Assembly: GCA_942491115.1 (NCBI GenBank)
Contig: CALNZV010000007.1
Location: 806,001 to 870,000, forward strand
From: CALNZV01 sp942491115
GTDB taxonomy: Bacteria > Desulfobacterota > Desulfobacteria > Desulfobacterales > UBA5852
Direction of reading: 5' to 3'
Length of the DNA: 64,000 nucleotides
This document shows, one piece after another, positions 16,477-25,130 of the stretch (positions are counted from its first letter, which is position 1; each line of letters begins with the position of its first letter). The position numbers and the translations under genes are program-made. A model generated the notes under the pieces. The model had not been told where the DNA came from, searched no databases, and saw only the letters and a program-made list of their open reading frames with translations.

Positions 16477-18549
16477 TCACCCGGCCAGCTGGCCCGCCAC
16501 CAGCTCGGACAGATCGATGGCCTCCATCTTTCCCTCAAGCCCCGCCACCTTGATGGCGTCCTCCATGTTGACCAGACAAAAAGGGCATGCCGTCACGATG
16601 ACGTTCGCGCCGGCCTTGGCCGCCATCCGGACCCGAAGAACTCCCATACGCTGTTCTTCTTCGGGTTCGTAGAAAAGCATCAGTCCCCCGCCGCCGCAGC
16701 AAAAGGAGCGGTCGCGGCTGCGAAACATCTCCACCCGCTTCAAACCCGGGATGGCGTCCATGGCCGCTCTCGGGGCATCGTAAATCCCCCCGTGGCGGCC
16801 GAGATAACAGGGATCGTGGTAGGTGTATACTTTCCCGTTGCCCTCCATCGGGGTCATGCTGAGCCTGCCGTCCCGAATCCCCCAGCTGATCACCTGGCTG
16901 ATGTGCGCCACCGGCGGCAGGCCGTTGTAGTCGTTTTTCAAGGCGTTGAAAGCGTGGGGATCGGCGGTTACGATCCGCTCGGCACCGGATTCCAAAATCG
17001 CCTCCGTGTTGGACGCCTTAAGTTCCTGGAAGAGCATCTCCTCTCCGAACCGCCTCACCTCATTTCCGCTGTCCCTTTCCGCCTTGCCCAGAAGCCCTAC
17101 CCCCATGCCGCAGCGATCAATGATGGTGGCGGTGGCCCGGGCGATCTCCTGCATCCGGTCGTCATAGGAGGAGATGCTGTCGACAAAGTAGAGGGTATCG
17201 GAGCTCTCGCCCTGATCGATTCGCCGGATGTCGCAGGCCTCGGCGATGGGTTTCGTCCAGTCGGCACGCTTCTTTTCCATCTTGCCCCAGGGGTTGCCCC
17301 GTTTTTCCAGGGCTCCCAGGGGTTTTTGTAGACTCTGGGGCACATTGCCCTCATCCACCATCCCCCGCCGCAGGTCCACGATCTTGTCGATGTACTCGAT
17401 GCCTAAGGGACACTCCTCCTCGCAGGCGCCGCAGGTGGTGCAGGACCAGATTTCATCCTCCTCGAAGACCGTCCCCATCAGAAGATCGTCTTCCCCCTTT
17501 TCAAGATCCGGCTCCAGAACGGGAAAGTGCTCGAAGGCGTAGTCCCGGCCTTTGATGGAGATAAACCGGGGGGAGAGGGGGCGCCCCACAGCGTTGGCCG
17601 GGCAGTTGTCCGAACACCGGCCGCAGTCGGCACAGGAGTAAAAATCCAGAATATGCTTCCAGGTGAAATCCCCATAAGTCTTGACACCGAATGAGTCCAG
17701 CCCGTCCAGCGCCTCGTCGCTCACCCCGTGGCGAACGGGTTTGACGGTGCCCTTGTCGAGCCGCATGAAATAGACGTTGAAAAGGGAGGTGATGACGTGA
17801 AAATGCTTGCCCAAGGGTAAAAAACAAAGAAAAAAGAAGAAGGTCAGGTCGTGGACATAGTAGGAGGCGATGTGGAGACTCTGAAGCGAGGGCACCGTGC
17901 GGTCCAGCAGGGCGTTCTTGAAAAGCCAGGCAATGGAGCCCGGAGCCAGAAACTCACCATGCAGCCCCTGCTGAATTTGGGCCGCCACCAGAGAGGCCTC
18001 GAAGAGACTCTCGGAGATCATGAGGGTGGCGATGATCGCCAGGACGAACACCGCCTCACCGGTGTGGTCCTTGCCATAGCGCTCGGGCACGTCGTAGCGT
18101 TCCGGCTTGAAAATACCCCTTCGAACCGCGGCCACCACACAAGAGAGCAAAACGACCGTGGCCGCATAGTCTTTCGTCACCGCGTACACTTGCCCCAGAA
18201 AGCCGCCAAACCCGGGGAAAACGAAGTCCGGCCAGATCCCCACCATCACAAGGGTGATGGAACGAACGCTCAGGACGAGAAAGCCGCCAAAAATGATGAT
18301 GTGGATGACCCCCCCCATCATGTACCGGGGTTGCCGCCACTGGGCTAGCCATATCCGTGCCACCTGGCCGAGGCGCCGGAGCACCCGGTCAAACCGAAAA
18401 TCCGGCGATGCCTTCAGCATCGGATCGATCCTCCGCTTCATGATCAGCGCAAAGGCGGCGATACCCACAAGGGGAATGAGAACGGAGAACAGCATTGTCG
18501 GCACATGGAAAAACGTGTAGGCCGCCGGCGGGACGAGCGCATATTCCAT
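16477..18549 (-). CDS. Membrane FeS oxidoreductase, ETF:menaquinone oxidoreductase type
   Basis: A 690-residue protein. Residues 1-260 hold about six membrane segments of the nitrate-reductase-gamma/cytochrome-b-like kind. Two ferredoxin motifs follow, CADCGRCSDNCP (near 310) and CTTCGACEEECP (near 365). A C-terminal HdrB-like CCG domain reads CCGGGG and CPFCLVNMED (about 600-675). Proteins of this type next to EtfBA pass electrons from reduced ETF to menaquinone. The first CCG domain (about 430-540) has lost its cysteines (DPHAFNAL in place of CPHCFNTL), so it can hold at most one non-cubane cluster. Strong AAGGAGG start site. The promoter and operator upstream are described separately. Confidence 0.87.
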   Translation of the reverse strand: MEYALVPPAAYTFFHVPTMLFSVLIPLVGIAAFALIMKRRIDPMLKASPDFRFDRVLRRLGQVARIWLAQWRQPRYMMGGVIHIIIFGGFLVLSVRSITLVMVGIWPDFVFPGFGGFLGQVYAVTKDYAATVVLLSCVVAAVRRGIFKPERYDVPERYGKDHTGEAVFVLAIIATLMISESLFEASLVAAQIQQGLHGEFLAPGSIAWLFKNALLDRTVPSLQSLHIASYYVHDLTFFFFLCFLPLGKHFHVITSLFNVYFMRLDKGTVKPVRHGVSDEALDGLDSFGVKTYGDFTWKHILDFYSCADCGRCSDNCPANAVGRPLSPRFISIKGRDYAFEHFPVLEPDLEKGEDDLLMGTVFEEDEIWSCTTCGACEEECPLGIEYIDKIVDLRRGMVDEGNVPQSLQKPLGALEKRGNPWGKMEKKRADWTKPIAEACDIRRIDQGESSDTLYFVDSISSYDDRMQEIARATATIIDRCGMGVGLLGKAERDSGNEVRRFGEEMLFQELKASNTEAILESGAERIVTADPHAFNALKNDYNGLPPVAHISQVISWGIRDGRLSMTPMEGNGKVYTYHDPCYLGRHGGIYDAPRAAMDAIPGLKRVEMFRSRDRSFCCGGGGLMLFYEPEEEQRMGVLRVRMAAKAGANVIVTACPFCLVNMEDAIKVAGLEGKMEAIDLSELVAGQLAG

Positions 18550-18586
18550 GAAAAACCCTCCTTGTTCACTTGTGCAACCAGGAAAA

Positions 18587-18604
18587 TGAATGAGTATTCA
18601 TTCA
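18587..18604. promoter_or_regulatory. FadR-box-like operator upstream of the FeS oxidoreductase/ETF operon
   Basis: The sequence TGAATGAGTATTCATTCA is a nearly perfect palindrome, arms TGAATGA and TCATTCA around GTAT, 38 bp before the start codon at 18549. It fits TGAATGA-N-TA-N-TCATTCA, the box known for the Bacillus FadR (YsiA) repressor of fatty acid degradation. It directly follows the predicted -10 element, so binding would block transcription. Confidence 0.85.
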
Positions 18605-18632
18605 GATTAATCGAGATTTGCCAGGCCGTCAA
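18604..18632 (-). promoter_or_regulatory. Putative sigma-70 promoter for the FeS oxidoreductase/ETF operon
   Basis: On the minus strand TTGACG (-35, at 18632-18627) is 17 bp from TAATCT (-10, at 18609-18604). The -35 matches 5 of 6 consensus bases, the -10 is weak. The operator starts at the -10 end. Confidence 0.5.
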
Positions 18633-18922
18633 GGGAAAAATAGCGTCGAGGAGCCGACCCGATCCGGCCGCTACCATCCGAGTCCGGAAACGGGCTATTG
18701 GGGAAGGAAAACCCAGACGATCAAGCGGACCGGAAGGCGGTGGTCGCACCCAATCCGAAAAGCTCCCCTGGCCCTTTTCCCGCCGGGTTCCAGCCTGTCT
18801 CACCGAACGGGCATTGGAGCCGATGCCGCGCTCCTGTCCCATCGTCCCCCATCGGAGGGCCGCCGGCAGCCATCGGTGAGGAGACGGCAATCCCTGTCGA
18901 ATTCGAATAATATATAAATAAC
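18633..18922. other. Intergenic stretch between two divergent promoters
   Basis: About 290 bp of moderately GC-rich non-coding sequence between the two operator-controlled promoters of the FeS oxidoreductase and the acyl-CoA ligase. No further gene, repeat or hairpin of note was seen. Confidence 0.6.
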
Positions 18923-18952
18923 TTGACAATTTAGGAAACACCTATGTAAAAA
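18923..18952 (+). promoter_or_regulatory. Putative sigma-70 promoter for the acyl-CoA ligase gene
   Basis: A perfect -35 TTGACA (18923-18928) is 18 bp from TAAAAA (18947-18952), a weak -10, in an AT-rich setting. The palindromic operator at 18949 overlaps the -10 and likely start point. Confidence 0.5.
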
Positions 18953-18966
18953 TGAATATTCATTCA
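18949..18966. promoter_or_regulatory. FadR-box-like operator upstream of the acyl-CoA ligase
   Basis: AAAATGAATATTCATTCA matches the upstream operator (18587) at 15 of 18 positions and includes the perfect 14-bp palindrome AATGAATATTCATT. It overlaps the predicted -10 of the plus-strand promoter, so the TetR-family protein at 22807 probably represses this gene as well. Confidence 0.75.
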
Positions 18967-19072
18967 TTCCCTGGCCTGTTGGGTGATCCTGAACATCCAG
19001 AGCACCTTGGGATTAAAAGGATCGGGGGGGTCGGCGACTGTCAACCGGGAGGGGATAGCAAAGGAGGCCCAA

Positions 19073-20767
19073 GTGACCAGCGAGATCCGATACGAGGACA
19101 AGCCTTGGCTGAGGAACTACGAGAAGGGGGTTCCCGAACGCGTCGACTTTGAAAATGTCTGCCTTCCCGCGTTTCTGGATCAGACGGCGGCCGCCTTTCC
19201 CGACCAGATGGCCCTGTCTTTCCAGGGCTACACCATCACCTACCGGCAGCTTAAGGAGATGGTCGACCGGGCGGCCGCGGCCCTGTCGGCCATGGGCATC
19301 GGTCCGGGGGACCGGGTGGCTATCCTGCTTCCCAATCTCATTCCCTGCGTGGCGGCCTATTACGCCATTCTCAGGATCGGGGCCGTGGCCGTCATGAACA
19401 ACCCTCTCTATTCGGACAGGGAGTTGGACCACCAATTCAATGATTCTGAGTCGAAGGCGCTCATCACCCTCGATCTTCTGGGCAACCGGATGATCGATTT
19501 GAGACCCCGGACAAAGATTCGGCAAATCATCATCACCTCCATCGGCGACTACCTGCCCTTTCCCAAGAATCTGCTCTTTCCTCTTGTGGGAAAGCGGAAA
19601 AAACTGGCGGCCGACGTCAAGTCCGCCGAAGAGGTGTATCGGTGGAAGCAGTGGATCGGAGGCCCTGCGGCCGCCCCTCCGTCGGCTTCCCTGACTCTGG
19701 ACGACATAGCCCAGCTCCAGTACACGGGAGGCACCACCGGAGTGTCCAAAGGGGTGATGCTGACCCACGGCAACCTCAGCCGACAGGTTCAGGACATTCG
19801 CGCCTGGTTTCCCGGCCTGAAAGCGGGAGCGGAAACCATGCTGGGCGCGCTTCCTTTCTTCCATGTTTTCGGTATGTCCACCACCATGAATTTCGCGATC
19901 TACATGGGCTGGGGCAACGTTCTGGTGCCCAAACCTCAGCCCGACCAGCTGTTGGAAGCCATATCCAAATACCGACCCACCTTCGCTCCTTTGGTGCCGA
20001 CCATGTTCATCGGCCTGCTCAACCACCCCAAAATCGAACAGGCGGATCTCACGAGCATCACGGGATGTTTCTCGGGCAGCGCCCCCCTTCCGGTGGAGGT
20101 TATACGGGATTTCGAAGAGAAAACCGGCGCTGTCATCGTGGAAGGCTACGGGCTGACGGAGAGCTCTCCGGTGACCCACGTCAACCCCTTTCAGGGAACC
20201 CGAAAAGTGGGCAGCATCGGCCTGCCCATTCCCGACACCGACGCCAAAATCGTCGACCTGGCGGACGGCACCCGTGAGATGCCCGTCGGGGAAAGCGGAG
20301 AGCTCTGTGTCAGAGGGCCCCAGGTCATGAAAGGATACTGGAAGCGCCCCGAGGCCACCCAGGAGGTCCTCCAGGATTCCTGGCTCTATACCGGCGACAT
20401 CGCCACCATGGATGAGGACGGATACTTCTTCATTGTGGACCGGAAGAAGGACATGATCATCTCCGGCGGCTACAACGTTTATCCCAGGGACATCGAAGAG
20501 GTGATTTTCGAAAATCCAAAAGTGGCCGAAGCCACCGCCATCGGCATCCCCCACCCCATCCGGGGGGAGCAGGTCAAGGTCTTCATCGTTTTAAAAGAAG
20601 GCGAAACCGCCACCAGCGAGGAAATCATCGACTTCTGCAAGGGCAAGCTTGCCGTCTACAAACTGCCGACCGCAGTGGCGTTTCTTGATGAACTTCCCAA
20701 AACCAATGTGGGCAAAGTGCTCAAAAAAGACCTCAGGGCCATGGAGTTCGAAAAAGGACACCGGTAG
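19073..20767 (+). CDS. Long-chain acyl-CoA synthetase (AMP-forming)
   Basis: A 564-residue adenylate-forming enzyme. The GTG at 19073 is chosen because AGGAGG lies five bases before it; the frame is open further upstream without such a site. Motifs: YTGGTTGVSKGVMLTHGNL (ATP-binding, about 225), VEGYGLTESSPV (about 350), YTGDIATMDEDGYFFIVDRKKDMI (about 435) and the C-terminal catalytic Lys in LPKTNVGKVLKK (about 540). It activates a fatty acid with ATP to acyl-AMP and then acyl-CoA, feeding the acyl-CoA dehydrogenase encoded convergently. The leader holds a FadR-type operator. Confidence 0.92.
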   Translation: MTSEIRYEDKPWLRNYEKGVPERVDFENVCLPAFLDQTAAAFPDQMALSFQGYTITYRQLKEMVDRAAAALSAMGIGPGDRVAILLPNLIPCVAAYYAILRIGAVAVMNNPLYSDRELDHQFNDSESKALITLDLLGNRMIDLRPRTKIRQIIITSIGDYLPFPKNLLFPLVGKRKKLAADVKSAEEVYRWKQWIGGPAAAPPSASLTLDDIAQLQYTGGTTGVSKGVMLTHGNLSRQVQDIRAWFPGLKAGAETMLGALPFFHVFGMSTTMNFAIYMGWGNVLVPKPQPDQLLEAISKYRPTFAPLVPTMFIGLLNHPKIEQADLTSITGCFSGSAPLPVEVIRDFEEKTGAVIVEGYGLTESSPVTHVNPFQGTRKVGSIGLPIPDTDAKIVDLADGTREMPVGESGELCVRGPQVMKGYWKRPEATQEVLQDSWLYTGDIATMDEDGYFFIVDRKKDMIISGGYNVYPRDIEEVIFENPKVAEATAIGIPHPIRGEQVKVFIVLKEGETATSEEIIDFCKGKLAVYKLPTAVAFLDELPKTNVGKVLKKDLRAMEFEKGHR

Positions 20768-20894
20768 TCTTCCACAACCTCGTTTCCCGGGGCACCGCCC
20801 AAGACCCGGCGCGACAGTGGCGTCTGTGGGGGGCCGGAGACCCTGTCGGGAGATGCGGGGGTCTCTTGAGCGCTGCCCGGGGCGGCAGCCACCA

Positions 20895-20930
20895 CAAAAA
20901 ACGGCCGCATCCCTCACGGGGTGCGGCCGT
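20895..20930 (-). terminator. Rho-independent terminator of the tetR/acyl-CoA dehydrogenase operon
   Basis: A 13-bp stem (ACGGCCGCA with TGCGGCCGT, one G-U, then CCC with GGG) around the loop TCAC, followed on the minus strand by six T. It sits 39 bp after the acyl-CoA dehydrogenase stop at 20969. On the plus strand no T-tract follows, so it mainly serves the minus strand. Confidence 0.85.
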
Positions 20931-20968
20931 TGCCGGTTCATCATGGACTGCCGGGTGCGCTACGAGGC

Positions 20969-22783
20969 TTATTTCCCCCCGAATGCCTCCTCCGAGATCT
21001 CCATGGCAGAGCCGTTCGTCTCAAGGATTGTGTCCATCCGACCCAAAGTGACCGGGATGACCGTAGCGGCGAAAAATTCGCACGACTTGAGCACCCCTTC
21101 GTAAAAGGCCTTGTCCTTGGATTTGGCCTTGGGCATTTTCTCGGCGGCCACCTGCGCTCTCCACAGCAGCTGCCACGCCATCACCACATCCCCGCACACA
21201 TCCATGAAGGAATAGGCGTGGGCAAAGGCGTTCATGACCTTCTCGCTCATCGCGGTGGCCCCCAGGTGCATGGCCACCTCACCGAGCTTGTTCAGTGCGG
21301 TCTCGGTCTTGGCCACCATGGGCGCCAGAGAATCGATCTCCTTGGCGGCGGCGACGGTCTGTTGAATCTCCCCGAACAGATCCATGACGGCCTTGCCCTT
21401 GTTGAGGCCCAGTTTCCGCCCAAGGAGATCCATGGCCTGGATGCCGTTGGTGCCCTCATATATCATGGTGATTCGACAGTCGCGCACCAGCTGTTCCTGA
21501 GGGTATTCCCTGATGTAACCGTAGCCCCCGTAGACCTGTAGACCCATGTTGCAGACCTCGTAGGAACGGTCCGTGACATACCCCTTGGCAATGGGGATCA
21601 GGACATCGATGATCCCCTGCCACTTGGCCTTTTCCCCGGGATCATCTGCAATGGTGATCTGATCTTCGCACCAACCCACGTAGTAGAGCAGACTTCTCAT
21701 GGCCTGGACATAGGTTTTCATGAACAGTAGCATACGGCGAACGTCGGGGTGCTGAATGATCGGTACCGACGGGGCGTTCTTGTCGAAGGCCTGGAGCAGA
21801 TTTTTACCCTGAACCCGTTCCCGGGCATAACCGACGGCATTCATGTAGGACGCGCTCGCACAGCCCAGCCCCTGCTGTCCAACGAGCAGCCGGGCAGCGT
21901 TCATCATGACGAACATGGCCCGCATCCCCTTGTTCTCATCGCCCAAGAGCAGACCACGGCACTGCCCTTTTCCTCCCAAGGCCAGGGAACAGGTGGAGTT
22001 GGCATGGATCCCCATTTTCTCCTCGATACCCGTGCAGACCACGTCGTTGAAATCACCGATGGCACCGTCTTCGTTGACCCAGAACTTGGGCACGATAAAA
22101 AGGGATATCCCTTTGGTGCCGGCGGGCGCCCCTTCGATCCGCGCCAGGACGGGATGCACGATGTTTTCCGTGAGGTCGTGCTCGCCCCCGGAGATAAAAA
22201 TCTTGTTTCCGGTGATCGAGTAGGTGCCGTCGGGGTTTTTGACGGCGGTGGTGGTCAGGGCCCCCACATCCGATCCGGCTTCCGGCTCGGTCAGCAGCAT
22301 CGTACCGGTCCATTCGCCCGAGTACATCTTTCTCAGAAACATCCGCTTCTGTATATCGGTGCCGAAGGTCTCGATCAGCTTTCCGGCGCCATGGGTCAGT
22401 CCTGGATACATCATGAGGGCATAGTTGGCCCCATTGAAAAAATCGCTGGCCGCGAGGGACACCGATACCGGCATGCCCTGCCCCCCCCATTCGGGGTCTT
22501 CACACATGGCGATCCACTCGCCATCGACCAGGTGCCTGTATACTTTCTTAAAACTGTCCAGGGTGGCCACCTTGCCGCCGTCGAAGGTGACCCCTTCCCG
22601 GTCCCCCTCCATCTGGGTCGGGAGTATCTCCTTGACCGCGAGATTCCTTGCCTCCGAAACGATCAGATCGATGGTTTTCTTATTGAACTCTGCAAAGATG
22701 TCCGATTGGCTGATTTCTGCCACCTCGAGCTGTTCGTGGAGGACGAAATCGACATCTCGCCGGTCTGCAATGTACTGTGCCAT
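20969..22783 (-). CDS. Acyl-CoA dehydrogenase (large form with C-terminal domain)
   Basis: A 604-residue flavoprotein of the larger FadE5-like group. The FAD and CoA blocks are GTMLLTEPEAGSDVGALTT (about 160) and KIFISGGEHD; the catalytic base region reads MIYEGTNGIQAMDLLGRK (about 430), with its Glu in YEGT. It oxidises acyl-CoA to enoyl-CoA with ETF as acceptor, which is encoded nearby (14.6-16.4 kb). It lies 23 bp after the tetR gene and is probably in the same transcript, under the operator at 23477. Confidence 0.93.
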   Translation of the reverse strand: MAQYIADRRDVDFVLHEQLEVAEISQSDIFAEFNKKTIDLIVSEARNLAVKEILPTQMEGDREGVTFDGGKVATLDSFKKVYRHLVDGEWIAMCEDPEWGGQGMPVSVSLAASDFFNGANYALMMYPGLTHGAGKLIETFGTDIQKRMFLRKMYSGEWTGTMLLTEPEAGSDVGALTTTAVKNPDGTYSITGNKIFISGGEHDLTENIVHPVLARIEGAPAGTKGISLFIVPKFWVNEDGAIGDFNDVVCTGIEEKMGIHANSTCSLALGGKGQCRGLLLGDENKGMRAMFVMMNAARLLVGQQGLGCASASYMNAVGYARERVQGKNLLQAFDKNAPSVPIIQHPDVRRMLLFMKTYVQAMRSLLYYVGWCEDQITIADDPGEKAKWQGIIDVLIPIAKGYVTDRSYEVCNMGLQVYGGYGYIREYPQEQLVRDCRITMIYEGTNGIQAMDLLGRKLGLNKGKAVMDLFGEIQQTVAAAKEIDSLAPMVAKTETALNKLGEVAMHLGATAMSEKVMNAFAHAYSFMDVCGDVVMAWQLLWRAQVAAEKMPKAKSKDKAFYEGVLKSCEFFAATVIPVTLGRMDTILETNGSAMEISEEAFGGK

Positions 22784-22806
22784 GCTCCCTTTCTCCTTTG
22801 TTGAAA

Positions 22807-23460
22807 TCAGTGGGCCGCTGGTGCCGGTGGGGATTCGACCGGCGCGTCGGTGGTTCCGATGCCTCGAATGAAGAGATCCACAAGGGGTTCCGCCATTGAG
22901 GCCAAATCGTATTGTCCGTCTGAGTGAAGCCAGGTGTTGATCACTTCATCCACGCTGCCATTGATCATCCGCTTGACGAGCCCCACGTAGAGGTCTTTTC
23001 GGATCGCCCCTTCCTGCTGGCCCTGCTCGATGATTTCCGACACCAGGTCGTGATACATTTTGGCCATTTCCCTGATCTGCTCTTCGGCCAACCGATGGGT
23101 TCGGTGGGTTTCCGCCTGATAGAGAATGGCCATGAACCGGTCTTTCTGAAATTCTTCAAGGTGACGGCGAATGAGGTTCTTGAGCTTGTCGATGGTCGTG
23201 TCGACCGCCTTGACCTCTGCCCGGAATCCGTCGAAGACCTGCCGGGTCTTGAATTGAAAGAAGTGGACCAGGATATCGTCTTTGCTCTTGAAATAGAGGT
23301 ATATCGTTCCATCGGCCACTCCCGCCTCCCTGGCGATTTGGGATATGGTGGACTCGTGGTACCCGTTTTCAGCGAAGACCCGCACCGCTGCCTCCAAAAT
23401 ACGCTGGTATTTGTCGTTCCGGTTTCGGGTTGGCTGTCTGACTGCTGCCTGTCGTTCCAT
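22807..23460 (-). CDS. TetR/AcrR regulator, FadR (YsiA)-like repressor of acyl-CoA metabolism
   Basis: A 217-residue regulator. The ATG at 23460 with GAGAGGT before it is preferred over a TTG at 23472. N-terminal helix-turn-helix: ILEAAVRVFAENGYHESTISQIAREAGVADGTIYLYFKSKDDIL (about 22-65), closely resembling Bacillus and Thermus FadR. The C-terminal half would bind acyl-CoA. The 18-bp palindrome at 23477 is upstream of its own start and the same palindrome is upstream of the acyl-CoA ligase and FeS oxidoreductase genes, so it likely regulates its own operon and these two. Long-chain acyl-CoA as the inducer is inferred from the family. Confidence 0.88.
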   Translation of the reverse strand: MERQAAVRQPTRNRNDKYQRILEAAVRVFAENGYHESTISQIAREAGVADGTIYLYFKSKDDILVHFFQFKTRQVFDGFRAEVKAVDTTIDKLKNLIRRHLEEFQKDRFMAILYQAETHRTHRLAEEQIREMAKMYHDLVSEIIEQGQQEGAIRKDLYVGLVKRMINGSVDEVINTWLHSDGQYDLASMAEPLVDLFIRGIGTTDAPVESPPAPAAH

Positions 23461-23476
23461 TGCACCTCTCAAGGCA

Positions 23477-23494
23477 TGAATGAATACTCATTCA
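23477..23494. promoter_or_regulatory. FadR-box-like operator of tetR/acyl-CoA dehydrogenase
   Basis: TGAATGAATACTCATTCA is the exact reverse complement of the operator at 18587, so 18 of 18 bases agree, and it lies 17 bp before the tetR ATG. It is just downstream of a minus-strand TTGACA, consistent with autorepression. Confidence 0.87.
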
Positions 23495-23521
23495 CTACCA
23501 ACCCCTTCCTCGATTTGTCAA
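23492..23521 (-). promoter_or_regulatory. Putative promoter of the tetR/acyl-CoA dehydrogenase operon
   Basis: A perfect -35 TTGACA (minus strand, 23521-23516) precedes the operator. The -10 at 18 bp is TAGTGA, a poor match, so only the -35 and its relation to the operator support the call. Confidence 0.4.
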
Positions 23522-23614
23522 GGACAAACTCCATCTTCTCCCAAATGGCCTCCTCAACTCACAATAATAGGTGATTTTGGCACAGGGTCATGGACATCGG
23601 ATCTCTATCAACCG

Positions 23615-23674
23615 CCGAATGCGCGCCACCTTGATAATGAATGTTGATTCATTGCCAAGGTGGCGCGCATTCGG
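23615..23674. repeat. Nested 60-bp cruciform-type inverted repeat with operator-like apex
   Basis: Arms 23615-23633 and 23656-23674 are perfect 19-bp inverted repeats (core GCGCGCCACC with GGTGGCGCGC). The 22-bp loop contains a second inverted repeat, AATGAAT-GTTG-ATTCATT (23636-23653), whose halves resemble the FadR-type operators. It lies in the divergent gap between tetR and the sensor kinase, 300 bp before the kinase start. No T-tract follows on either strand, so an intrinsic terminator is unlikely. Confidence 0.8.
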
Positions 23675-23972
23675 GTTGACCGGCGGCCACGGTCGGAGCG
23701 GCGCGGCCACGAGGATTTCCCCCTTCCCGGCAGAGTATCGTTGATTTGTCCCGGTCTTTTTGAGAGAATGCAGCCGGCCGCGCCCCGGACAGCCCACTGG
23801 CTTCCCATGAGGGGCGGCTCCATGAATGGATGGCTCGTCTCCCGGGCTGATCGCCGACAGCGACCTTGCGCAGGGGTCAACGAAGGACCATCCCCCATGG
23901 CCAGCCGCCGGCTGCACAGGATCCAATTACCCCTCGGCAGCGGTATCGCCACGCCGGAAAGGAACCGCCTCA
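23675..23972. other. Leader region of the sensor kinase gene
   Basis: About 300 bp between the cruciform repeat and the kinase start. The kinase frame is open from 23826, but the residues there look non-conserved; the start at 23973 fits better. No other signal was recognised. Confidence 0.5.
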
Positions 23973-25130
23973 ATGGTGATTATCGATCTCGAGAATTCAA
24001 CCGCCGAGAGTTTCGAGGAGCGGCTTCGGCGATCCAATTCTTTTCTCCAGAACCTGTTGCTGAGCTCCGTGGATGCCGTCATCGCCGCTGACATGACCGG
24101 ACGGCTCCTCATCTTCAACGACGCCGCATCGGAAATCAGCGGCTACACTTCCGAAGAAGCCCTGTCCACCCTCACCATCCAAGACGTCTATCCGGGAAAC
24201 GGCGCCAAAGATGTCATGACGATGCTCAGAAGCGGGAACCACGGAGGGAAGGGCAAGCTCAAATCGGTTCCGGTGGATTTCGTCACCAAAGCGGGGGAGA
24301 TCATACCGGTCAGCCTGAACGCCGCCATCGTCTATGAGAATGAACTGGAAGTCGCCACCATCGGTTTTTTCCACGACCTGCGGGAAACTCTCGAAATGGA
24401 AAAAGAGCTGGAGCGGACCCAAGTCCAGCTCCTTCAGGCGGAGAAGATGGCCTCCCTGGGAAAGCTTGCCGCCGGCGTCGCCCACCAGATCAACAACCCC
24501 TTGGGCAGCATCACCCTTTTTGCCAGACTGGTCATGGAGGAGTATCCACTAGAGGACGGTGCACGGGAGGATATCCGACGCATTTTGCGGGATGCGGAAC
24601 GTTGCAAGGATACCGTGAAGGAACTCCTTGAATTTGCGCGGCAAACCCGGCAGGAAATGCGCCCGCTGGACATCAACCGGGCCCTGTCCCGCACCCTCTT
24701 CCTTCTGGAAAACCAGACGCTTTTCCAGAACATCGACATCGCCTGGCATCTCGCCGAGGCGTTGCCCGACGTTCACGCCGATATCCAGCAAATCAACCAC
24801 ATGTTCATGAATATCATTCTGAATGCCGCCCAGGCCATGGAAGGAAAGGGGCGGCTGGAACTCTCCACCCGAAAATCCGAAGATGGCGATCGGGTGATCA
24901 TCCGGATATCCGACACCGGCCCCGGCATCCCCGACGACATCATACCGCGGATTTTCGAGCCGTTTTTCACCACAAAGGACGAAGGCAAGGGAACCGGTCT
25001 GGGTCTGAGTCTCGTCTACGGCATTGTCCAGAACCACGGCGGCACCATACAGGCCGCCGACAACGACCCGACCGGGACCGTATTTACCATCGAGCTTCCC
25101 TTAACCCATAACCCGATGGAGACGACGTAA
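23973..25130 (+). CDS. PAS-domain sensor histidine kinase
   Basis: A 385-residue protein without membrane segments. One PAS domain (about 25-140, SSVDAVIAADMTGRLLIFNDAASEISGYTSEEAL), a HisKA dimerisation domain with the phosphorylated His in LAAGVAHQINNPLGSI (about 165-180), and an HATPase domain with N-box HMFMNIILNAAQAM, G1 DTGPGIPDD and GTGLGLSLVYGIVQNHGG (about 255-375). It would autophosphorylate in response to a cytoplasmic cue. The next gene starts with GTG on the base after its stop, so both are co-translated partners. Confidence 0.88.
   Translation: MVIIDLENSTAESFEERLRRSNSFLQNLLLSSVDAVIAADMTGRLLIFNDAASEISGYTSEEALSTLTIQDVYPGNGAKDVMTMLRSGNHGGKGKLKSVPVDFVTKAGEIIPVSLNAAIVYENELEVATIGFFHDLRETLEMEKELERTQVQLLQAEKMASLGKLAAGVAHQINNPLGSITLFARLVMEEYPLEDGAREDIRRILRDAERCKDTVKELLEFARQTRQEMRPLDINRALSRTLFLLENQTLFQNIDIAWHLAEALPDVHADIQQINHMFMNIILNAAQAMEGKGRLELSTRKSEDGDRVIIRISDTGPGIPDDIIPRIFEPFFTTKDEGKGTGLGLSLVYGIVQNHGGTIQAADNDPTGTVFTIELPLTHNPMETT

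Noticed and set aside
19013..20554. 513-codon minus-strand frame opposite the acyl-CoA ligase
   Set aside because: The plus-strand frame carries all adenylation motifs; the minus frame has none.
23560..23580. Sigma-54 promoter (TGGCAC at about 23577)
   Set aside because: The -12 element is missing at the needed distance.
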